Assembly: GCA_016271365.2 (NCBI GenBank)
Contig: CM057456.1
Coordinates: forward strand, 612,627,501-612,691,500
Reading direction: 5' to 3'
DNA: 64,000 nt
Source: Neoceratodus forsteri
Taxonomy: Eukaryota; Chordata; Ceratodontiformes; Ceratodontidae
The position numbers and the translations under genes were made by a program. Positions within the stretch are counted from its first letter, which is position 1. Each line of letters opens with the position of its first letter. The notes below the pieces were generated by a model, which saw only the letters and a list, made by a program, of their open reading frames with translations, did no database searches and was not told where the DNA came from. Positions 56,281 to 64,000 of the stretch are shown here, piece after piece.

Positions 56281-56583
56281 TAGCCACATGGCTACCTACT
56301 AGTAGTAATAACAACAATATAAAGAACAAAGAAACACTCAGAGCCATAATAACAAAAATTGATGGTATTATGGTTAGTTTTACCACCTTGACAAGCACAT
56401 ATGAACCCCCTTCCCCCAAAGACTCAAGTCCAGGAAGGGGCAATATAAATAACCTAAATGAAACAATCTAGATCCTAACCCACAGGAAAAGGGGTAGGGA
56501 AAAACTACAATGGCATGACACAGTGCTTGCACCAATTAGCCACCCTACCCAAGCAGAGTTCTGAGAGGGCAGGAGGGAGGGTG

Positions 56584-56690
56584 GTTATAATATAGCAAGA
56601 CTCCATGAGAAGAAAGCAATTACTAAGGTGAGTAATTTTTCTTCAAACACCATGAGATCTTACTATATTATAACAATAACGAATACACAG
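56584..56690. other. E11 ICR2
   Basis: The left half complements the internal left terminus (CTCCATGAGAAGAAAGCAAT). The right half (TTCTTCAAACACCATGAGAT, CTTACTATATTATAACAATA) calls for a right end with CACCATGAGATC, which is not the right end present at 61756 (CAACATGAAGTC). Confidence 0.85.
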
Positions 56691-56718
56691 CAGTACCTCC
56701 ATGGAGGAGGGTCAGAAC

Positions 56719-57740
56719 CTACTTAGGAAATAGGCTCTGAAGCACAGCTGTGCCAAACCGACATCTCTCCTGGACTGGACATCCAGGAATAATGCTTGGT
56801 AAAGGTGTGAACTGTCTTCCAGGTAGCAGCTTGACAAATCTCAGAATGGGGATGTCTCTAGCAGCCGCTAGAGGCGCAGCTGTACCCTGGTGGAGTGGGC
56901 CCTCAATCCTGAGGGGTACTCTACCCAGTTTCTGATAACAGAATTGGATACAAGAAACAATCCACCTTGCAATTGTTCTCTTAGTGGCAGGTTTCCTTTG
57001 CCAACCTCGCCATAGGTAAGAAAGAGTTGGAGGATTGAACCTATGACCTCTGGTGCGCTCTAAATAGTAGTTTAAGGCTCTTTTGACATCCAAGCTGTGC
57101 AGTCTCCTCTCACCTGAGGAAGAATGCTCAGTGAAAAATACTGGGAGAGAGAGATTGATTCAGGTGGAAATCAGAAACCACCTTGGCAAAACTTTCTATT
57201 AGTCCTAAGGACTACCTTATCTCTGTGGAAAGAGATAAAATCTTCTTCCACTGACAGGGCCTGTAGCTCACTTGTCGTCTGGCAGAGGTGATAGCTACTA
57301 GGAAGCAGGTTTTCAAGTTAAATACTTGAGCTCTGCAGAAGACAGAGGCTCAAAGGGGTTGCATTAACTGAGCAATGCAAATATTCAGGTCCCAGGCGGG
57401 AGCTGGTTCCCGAAAAGGAGGTTAGTATGAAGTAACCCTTTAAAAACTTGGAGAACACCGGGTGAGGAAGAAGGAGGCAGGCTTCCTGCTGACACAAAAG
57501 CAGAGACAGCTGCCAGATGAACCTTCAGGTAGCTGGTCTAAGGCCTAGGGAATTCAGATGGACCAAATAGTCCAGTAGAATGGGAAGATCAGCAATTCTG
57601 GGATAATCTGCCTCTCAGAGCACCAGATGGAAAACCTCTTCCACTTAGAATTATAAGTGGCCCTAGTGGAAGCTGCCTTGAAGCCTTTAAAATATCCATG
57701 ACACCTTGAGAAAGGTGTAAGTCAGCAAATTCTAGCTCCT
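56719..57740 (-). pseudogene. E11: second tyrosine recombinase (YR2)
   Basis: Pieces are LALEELEFADLHLSQGVMDI (57720), the R(R/Q)TSELQAL region near 57260, RTIARWIVSCIQFCYQKLGR (56960), a damaged HxxR (LHQGTAAPLAAARDIPI in place of HSTRGTAAS), and SIIPGCPVQERCRFGTAVLQ, where the usual KHYSLDIQ is frame-shifted. It is more decayed than YR1. Confidence 0.8.
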
Positions 57741-58700
57741 CAAGAGCCAAGCCTTGAGGTGGAGGATTTGAGGTCCGGATACCACACTCTCCTGTGCAGG
57801 CCAGTAAGTCGTGGACTCTGGGCAGGCTCAGGGCAGGGTGGACTGCCAAGGACAGGAGCAGAGGGTACCAGGGCTGTCTGGCCCAATCTGGAGCAATCAG
57901 AATCACTCTGCAAGGTTGAGATCTGATTTTTACTAGTACCCTGAAAAGGAGAGGAAGGGGAAAGGCATACAGGAACTTCCCTTTCCAGTCCAACAGAAAG
58001 GCCAGAGGACTGAGCCCAGAACTGGAGGCCTGCAACAGAAAAGAGGAAGTTGGTGGTTGTCTGGGGCTGCGAAAAGATCTATCTGAGGAGTGCCCCATCT
58101 GGCAAAAGACAGAACCCAGCACTTGGGATTCAGAACCCATTCGTGATGGCCCTGAGAATTCTGCTGAGGGCATCCGCCAGGATGATTGTCCTTCCTGGGA
58201 GATGAACCGCTATCAGGAGGTGTTCAGGGAGTAAGCCAGAGACCACAACTTCATTGCTTGATGCATAAGGCTGAAGACCGAGTGCCCTTGCTTGTTGATG
58301 TACCACATTGTGGTGGTATTGTCTGTCCTGACTTGAACCACTTTGTTCTGGACAGAATCTGAAAACACCCGAAGAGCTAAAAGACAGCTCTGAGTTCCAA
58401 AGATTGATGTGGACAGAGACTCCTGGGAGACCATACCCCTGAGTGGCAAGGTCGCCCAGGTGAGCCCCCACCCTAACAGGGAGGCATCCGTGGTGAGGGT
58501 GAGGGTGAGAAATGGGAATGAAGGAACCCCTATCTTAAATTGCTCTGGACCTGCCACCAGTGGAGGGCTAGGATCAGAGTTGAGTAACTGGGACCAACTT
58601 GGTGAGGTCCTTCCTTTGAACCAATAGGCCCCCAAATGGAACTGAATGTCCCTCATCTGGAATCTTGCTCCCTGCACGACAGCTGTGGAAGCAGCCATGT
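57741..58700 (-). pseudogene. E11: RNase H and MT-like domain
   Basis: RNase H motifs are LTLTTDASLLGWGLTWA, VQVRTDNTTTMWYINKQG and ILADALSRILRAITN, in two or three frames. The MT-like part has DWKGKFLYAFPLPLLFRVLV and VILIAPDWARQPWYPLLLSL in an open piece (57589-58173). Confidence 0.85.
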
Positions 58701-59580
58701 GCCCGAGAGTTGCAGAAAATGCCTTGCTGGTCGAGAGACCCGGGGTAAAGGAGGATGCCAGGCGATGAGTCTGTCCACCCTTTCCGAGGGAAGAAAAGCC
58801 CTGGCTAACCTTGTGTTCAATTCTGCGCCTATGAAAGTTAGGACCTGAACTGGTTCCAGAACAGACTTTGGTAAGTTTAGCAGGAATCCCAGGAAGTGAA
58901 GCTGCTGAGTGACTTGCAAGTGGGTTTCACCTGACCTGAGACTGACCCACAATGAGCCAGTCGTCCAGGTAGGGAAACACAGCAACCTTGCCTTCCTTAA
59001 GTGAGCCACTACTACAGCGAGACATTTTGTGAATACCCTTGGCGCAGAGGTAAGGCCGAGGGCATTGCCCTGAACTGGTAGTGGCCTGAGGGCAGTTCGA
59101 ACCTGGGATGACTTGGGTGAGAAGGCCTGATCAGAACATGAAAATAGGCATCCTTGAGGTCCAGGGAAGCTAGCCAGTCCCCTGGCCTTAGGAAACAATA
59201 TCATTGCCAGAGTCAACATTTTGAACTTTGGTTTCAACAAATGCTTGTTCAAGTATCTTAAATCTAGAATGGGCACGCCATTCTCCTGTCTTTGGGGGAA
59301 GAAAGTATCTTGAATAAAGCCCCTTGCCCTGATGGCAGGAGGAACCCTTTCCACTGCTTTGCAGTCAGCAGAGCAGAAACCTCTGCTTCCAAAGCAAGGG
59401 CTTCTGAAAGATTTGCAGGTGGAAAATGCCTGGCTCTCATCTTTGGAAAGTGTTTGAAGCTGAGAACCAGACCCTGGCCTATAACCTCCAGAACCCATCT
59501 GTCCGTAGTTAGGGACAGCCAGTTCCGTCTGAAATAGGCCAACCTGCCCCCCACTGGTACAGGAGAATCGGCCCTGGGCA
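58701..59580 (-). pseudogene. E11: reverse transcriptase
   Basis: Readable motifs are DRWVLEVIGQGLVLSFKHF, PILDLRYLNKHLLKPKFKM, motif B LTSAPRVFTKCLAVVVAHL, and FLGFLLNLPKSVLEPVQVLT. Motif A is out of frame near 59160 and motif C (YLDDWLIV-type, near 58960) reads as CFPTWTTGSL in the open frame, showing a frameshift just before it. Confidence 0.85.
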
Positions 59581-59584
59581 CCCC

Positions 59585-61181
59585 ATCAGGGTGCCTGCTT
59601 AGCAGCAGCCTTAGGCTGAGGGAGGGACGGTCTACTTGAGCCTCGTCTACCCCTACCTCTGAAGAAACCCCTCTGCGAGACAGCAGAGGAGGCTTGAAAT
59701 TGGTAAAAAGGCCTGGAAAAGGGCCTGCCCCTACCTCTGGGAGCATGCCTTTGTGGCATGGCATGCTTCTCCTTAGCCTGGGCACTTTTGTAGGTAGTTC
59801 TGTATTCATCCATCTTTTTCATATAGTTTTCTGTTTGCTCCCCAATAAGAGAATTTCCCACTACAGGAAAATCCATAGCCTTTGACTGGGTATCTTGGGA
59901 CAGATTAGTGCATCTGAGCCATGCCAACCTCGGAAGCTACAGAGTGGCCATGACCCTAGAAGAAACATCATTAACATCAACAGCAGTATGAAATTGAACT
60001 TTAGAGGCTTCAATGCCATCAGCAGCCACCTGTTCCAACTCACTAGCCAGCTGGCCGTGGGCCTGCTTGGCTAACTGCAATACTGTATCCCATCTAGATT
60101 TCTGATACCTAGCTACATAAGCCATATAATTTGCTTGCCCGAGTCCCAGAGAGGCTGCCATATAATGTTTTTTCGCCATGGCATCAATCTTCCTGGAATC
60201 CTTGTCAGGAGGATGTGAAGCCAGGGGAATATTAGCTTTATCACAGGCTGCAGCCTGAACTACTAACATGACTGCATTGCTGAGAAGGAATTCTGTATCA
60301 GGACCTGACAATGTGTACCTTCTGTCCATCTTTTTATCTACAGGAGGCACAGAATTAGGAGCTTTTAAAATTTTTATTGTTTGCTTCTTAAAAGACTTAT
60401 GCAAAAGAATAGACAATCTCCTAGACTCTGGAATATCCATCATTTCTACAAAATCAGACTCCTCTTGCTCATCCACAGCTTCTTCCAAGGGAAGCTGGAG
60501 GGTTTCAGCAACTTTTTTGTAAAACATAAAATGAGATGGGGACTCAGATAGCATAGGGGGAGATTCTAGAGGTCTGTCTGGGAAAATGTCCGGTTCAATG
60601 GGCACACCCAGACCTTCCCAGCCACATTCATACTGTTCATAATCATCCTCCCCCTCCTCTGGTTCATAAAATTCCTCAACATCATATTCCTGAACCACTG
60701 GAACCGGACGAACCGACCTTTTGCCAGATAGTGGCGGTTCAGACGGAACCTGAGACAGTGACTGGACAATTTGGATGGCTTTTGCTATCTCTGCAGCAGT
60801 TGGAGAAGGGGTTTTGGACTCCTAACCTGCTGACTTTCTTGTTTTCTTTACTGGAATTGGTTCCTCAGAACCAGCTTTTCTTTTGGCCGAGGAAGTCTCG
60901 CCCTGGTCAGAGGGCACTCCCTCCGGTTCGGTTGGCACCGAACCGGGCTGGCCATCCAGGTCAGCGGACTTTTTGGCCTCTAGTTCCCTGAGCCTGCCCA
61001 ATCTCTTTTCCAGGGTGGCTGCAGGGAAATTCTTACATATCTGGCAGTCTGACTGGAGGTGGTCAAACCCCAGACAATAGACACATGTGGTGTGTGGGTC
61101 AGCCTTGGCAAAGACTTCCCCACAGACATCACAGTGTTGAAACCCAGTGGGCCCGGTTTTTCTTTTGGGTTTCTCAGACAT
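59585..61181 (-). pseudogene. E11: gag-like ORF, best preserved
   Basis: The start at 61181 gives MSEKPKRKTGPTGFQHCDVC, then GEVFAKADPHTTCVYCLGFD and HLQSDCQICKNFP, with the whole Cys/His motif intact, followed by a Lys-rich stretch. A TAG after KSAG (about 60822) is followed by a 253-codon frame (59937-60698): acidic QEYDVEEFYEPEEGEDDYEQ, then YTLSGPDTEFLLSNAVMLVV, DAMAKKHYMAASLGLGQANY. A basic, Arg/Gly-rich end (RGRGRPFSRPFYQ) lies at 59700. Confidence 0.85.
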
Positions 61182-61559
61182 AATGCCAGCCTAACCAGAA
61201 AAACTTGCCCTTTAAACGGCAGTGCCAGGCAAGACACCCTTATCGGTTCCTAACCGTGTCACGGGTATTGGAAAAAAACGTAATAAAATCCGTTTTTTTT
61301 AGAACCGATAAGAACCGGGAACCGCACTCTAAAATGTTAAACTTTAAAGTAAATAAGTTTTAAACCCAGCTGATCGGTTCAAAACCGAACCGATAAACTT
61401 ACAAGTTCCACACAGACAAAACCTTTAATTTACTTACGATTACCACAGACAGAGCTTGAACCGAACGGTTTTGCGGTTAAAATAAAACTATTCTCGGTTG
61501 AATCGGACCGAGAAAACACTGTTTAAACCGAGAAATGAACCGAGCAGTAGGAGAAATCT

Positions 61560-61756
61560 CTGGAGCGACTGTTCACTGAGGCGGAGTAAAGAATCTGACA
61601 GTTCAGGTTTGAAATTACACAGATAGAGCTGCTTCTTAGAGCTCGTGCTCAAAGTTCTATTTTGGAAAGGTATTAACCATTTCACCTCCGGAGCAGTTCT
61701 AGCGGTGGGGCAAACTGCTACTGTCATAATATAGCAAGACTTCATGTTGTTTGAAG
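61560..61756 (-). repeat. E11 right inverted terminal repeat
   Basis: Read on the minus strand it starts TTCAAACAACATGAAGTCTT and contains CAGTTTGCCCCACCGCTAGA, matching the outer left terminus at 54250-54290. Confidence 0.9.
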
Positions 61757-61902
61757 GAAGATCTGGCGTCATGGGGTGGAACCGAGAGTTTTACCACCCG
61801 GGTGGGTGGGAGAAGCCAGCCTGAAGACCTTCCGGCAAGATTTAAAGTGGCAAGGAACCTGCCAATAAGTGTGTATGAACAACATATCCATGTCCCTAGA
61901 AC
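61757..61902 (-). repeat. E10 right terminus beyond the E11 insertion
   Basis: It resumes at GGAAGATCTGGCGTCATGG and matches E7 at 28442-28588 nearly base for base, ending in CATATCCATGTCCCTAGAA. Confidence 0.9.
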
Positions 61903-62429
61903 GTGTGGTTTCACACGCCTTCAGCTGAGCGAGAACACTGAAGCGAAGCTGAGCTTTTCTGGTTCAAGCTGAAAGCAAATGAAAACTCGTTTTCAGCAAC
62001 GAGTGGCGACAGGGGATGTATTAATATACTAGTGATTGAGAGCGATTATATATATATTTTTTTCTTCAAAAAAACTCCCCCGAACCTGCCCATGAGACGC
62101 TCTTCACAGAATAAGAGCGTCTCATGCACGAAGGAAAGGAGCACTCTGGTCAGGAGTGCTCCCTTGATCTAGAATTACTATACTTTGTGAATACACAGCT
62201 CTCTCCCACTGTGTCGTATGTATGAGAAGGGGTTCAACTATCACTGTTTTGTGTCAGAACTTCGCCACTGTGATAGACATAGGGAGCCTACTGTGACCCT
62301 AGGCTGTCTCCTGTTTCAAACAGTGTTGCACTTTTTACAGATTTCAGTAGGTTTTTGGCTTGCTCCAGTGGTCTAGGCAGCCTAGAGAATGACCCATGAT
62401 CACAGCACAAATTGACAGATTGAACTCAG
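61903..62429. other. intronic region with a cluster of perfect hairpins
   Basis: No coding motif. CATGAGACGCTCTT at 62091-62104 pairs with its complement at 62113-62126. GGAGCACTC at 62138-62146 pairs with 62154-62162. Shorter ones include ACGTGTG/CACACGC at 61902-61920. It could be the 5' region of the following CR1 or an unknown element. Confidence 0.5.
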
Positions 62430-64000
62430 TGATACATGTAGGGGTGTATCTTGGACTGGGGGGAACCTGGTGGCTCACCCAAGGAAACCTACTTGGAAGG
62501 GGATGGAACCACATGGCATTAGGGCCGGCATCTTTGGGAGGGTGGTGGGGTGCACAGGGTGTGCAGCAGCCATGATACTGGACTGGGCTTGGAAGTTTGG
62601 TGGTTGCCCAGTGTGCTACCAGCTGGCACAGCTTAGGGAGGAGGTTGCGGGGATTAGGAGACAGCTGGGGAAGGGGAGGTATGGTTGGGGAAGGGCAGGG
62701 ATCTCCCACGGGTTGCAACAAGCACTGGGGCAGCGGCATAGGGAAAGGAGTGCACGAGAATACTCAGGGGTCACATAGGGACCCTGGCAGAGGGGGTCCA
62801 AAAGGACACTACCAAGGAAGCAGGCAGGTAACTGGGGACCCTCACAAAGGAGGGACAACATTCTCAGGAAAGTAGGCAGATGGCCAGGGCTGGACAGAAG
62901 GAAGCAAGGCGGGGAGGTGGACCAGATCTTACACTCAGTAACCACTTAAATTCTCTTCTTCTGCTCGAGGATGAGGGGGGTGATGTAGCCATGACAGGGG
63001 TGGTTAGAGATGGAAAGGGAGTGGGGGGCAGGAGGCAGGGGCCAGATAGCAGGAAGAACAGGGAGGAACCTGGAATGCAGGAAAATGGGGGGAGCAGTGA
63101 ATCAGAGCAGGAGGGGCAGGGGGAAGAGGGAGGAAAGCGCAAGGAGAAGGACCAGTTGGGAGGAAAGGTAAAGGAGAAGGACCAGAAGTACAAGGAGGAT
63201 TCAGTAAAGGGAGCTGAGGATTTAGGCCAGGGGAGCACAACAAGCAAGGAGGACTAAATGGAGACAGCAAGGAAGGACGAGCCAGGCTAGTTTAGCAGAT
63301 GGGGAGAAGGACCAGTTCATGAGCAGTGAGGGTGTAGAGTTACAGAAAGGATAATCAGGAGGAGGAGGCATAGGATTGGAGGGGGTGGTCAGGGTAAATA
63401 AGGAGGGGTGGCATGTGGCACCCAGATGAGGGGAGGAACAAGGAGCCGGCTGGGTGGAGGGGCCAGTAGAAAGGATGAGGGACATGGAAGGGGGGGGAAT
63501 AGAGGAAAAGGAGCGGTCAGAGTGCTCCTGTTAGGGGATTCTATGATCAGGGGTATCAAATGGGATAGGGAGGGAGAAGCCTGGCCAGTTAGAACAAAAT
63601 GCTTCCCTGGACTAACGGTGCACAGGGCTAAGCACGAGGTATATCAGCTGGCAAAGGATTGTGGGGGTTCCCCGGACATACTGGTCCACCTGGGTACACA
63701 TGACACTGAGGAAAATAGCGAGCTAGAGATACAGGCAAGATTCAGGGAGCTTGCTAGGGTCTGTCATGACATAGGATGCACAGTTTCCTTCTCAGAAATC
63801 CAAGGGCTAGTGGGGAGCACAAAAGGAAGATTAGGGAGATAAACCAGTGGCTCAGGGAGTGGTGTGAGGCCAGAGGGTATGGGCTGATGGGGGATTGGGG
63901 GGAGACCTGGGAGGATAAGGAGCTGTATGCTAGAGATAGACTCCATCTCAATTTGGAGGGGAAGGGAATCCTTAAGTTGAAAATAGAGGGGTTCATTGGT
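62430..64000 (+). mobile_element. CR1 LINE 5' region with ORF1, cut by window end
   Basis: A plus-strand CR1 whose ORF1 is readable in three frames. It is the only CR1 here that keeps its 5' half. The 5' border is estimated. Confidence 0.75.
62470..63996 (+). pseudogene. CR1 ORF1 with SGNH-esterase-like domain
   Basis: The N-terminal part has GGCPVCYQLAQLREEVAGIR (62600), a Cys pair and coiled-coil start. A Lys/Glu/Gly-rich linker follows (62880-63257). The esterase part (from 63408) has VRVLLLGDSMIRGIKWD with the catalytic Ser, ILVHLGTHDTEENSE where the usual GTND Asn is His, and ELYARDRLHLNLEGKG with the Asp/His pair (63930). Two stops/frame changes lie at about 62779 and 63258, and one more at 63842. 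CR1 ORF1 proteins with such esterase domains are known. Confidence 0.8.

Larger units (their letters stand above)
54188..61756 (-). mobile_element. E11: composite DIRS element with two YR ends
   Basis: On the minus strand: right terminus (61756 to about 61560), gag (61181-59585), RT, RNase H, MT-like domain, YR2 (about 57740-56719), ICR2 (56584-56690) and an internal left terminus (56039-56280). Then a second partial MT-like domain, YR1 (about 55830-54780), ICR1 (54660-54760) and the outer left terminus (54188-54420). The outer left and right termini match each other (CAGTTTGTCCCACCGCTAGA); the internal left terminus is of a diverged type. It is inserted in E10. Confidence 0.9.

Noticed and set aside
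62864..63270. Pro/Ser-rich minus-strand frames near 63000
   Set aside because: They are the antisense of the Lys/Glu/Gly-rich linker of CR1 ORF1.
1..64000. CRISPR arrays, operons, bacterial promoters or rRNA genes
   Set aside because: No spaced short repeats and no such genes; splice sites, SINE and LINEs show nuclear vertebrate DNA.

Overview
This is vertebrate nuclear DNA made almost entirely of nested retrotransposons around one recognisable host exon. The host signal is a 166-bp exon at 47545-47710 on the minus strand. It encodes part of a BTB domain that I match from memory to KBTBD2, with an AG acceptor and a GT donor in the right phase. No other exon of the gene is visible, so the introns on either side run at least about 47.5 kb and 16 kb within the window. 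Introns this long, and the dominance of DIRS-type tyrosine-recombinase (YR) retrotransposons, fit a large amphibian genome. A caecilian or salamander is my inference; no direct species marker is present.

Layout by element (labels are mine). E1, a decayed DIRS element, occupies 1-3056 and 9197-10090 and is split by E2, a nearly complete DIRS element (3057-9196) that itself carries a tRNA-derived SINE. A scrambled zone follows (10091-15840): plus-strand RNase H piece E3, plus-strand deletion derivative E4, minus-strand E5 without its YR end, and a terminus of a further family. E6 (16083-18418) is a YR element that lost its RT/RNase H. Then come an L2-like LINE (18419-20247) and a CR1 fragment. 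From 21233 to 32165 there is a four-level nest: CR1 interrupted by a near-full-length APE-type LINE with a 2A-like motif ('LINE-J'), which is interrupted by DIRS element E7, which is interrupted by a second CR1. A small A-tailed retroposon also sits inside LINE-J. Next are E8, a non-autonomous YR-like element (33251-35890), a long CR1 (36957-39230), an unrecognised GC-rich retroposon, a foldback element, and DIRS element E9 (40817-46731). The host exon lies in 1.7 kb of mostly unique intron. DIRS element E10 (48454-54187 and 61757-61902) is split by E11 (54188-61756), a composite with two left termini, two internal complementary regions and two YR modules but a single RT/gag. The window ends in the 5' half of another CR1 whose ORF1 encodes an SGNH-esterase-like domain.

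How the parts work together: each DIRS-type element runs gag, then RT, RNase H, a conserved domain annotated in this group as a putative methyltransferase (MT), and YR. These lie between inverted terminal repeats, with an internal complementary region (ICR) near the YR end that joins the complements of both termini. DIRS replication is thought to use that ICR to template a circular DNA which the YR inserts without target duplication. Two filled/empty-site comparisons inside this window support insertion without duplication. All protein genes of the elements carry stops or frameshifts, so no copy looks autonomous now. Nearly all elements lie on the minus strand, the sense strand of the host gene.
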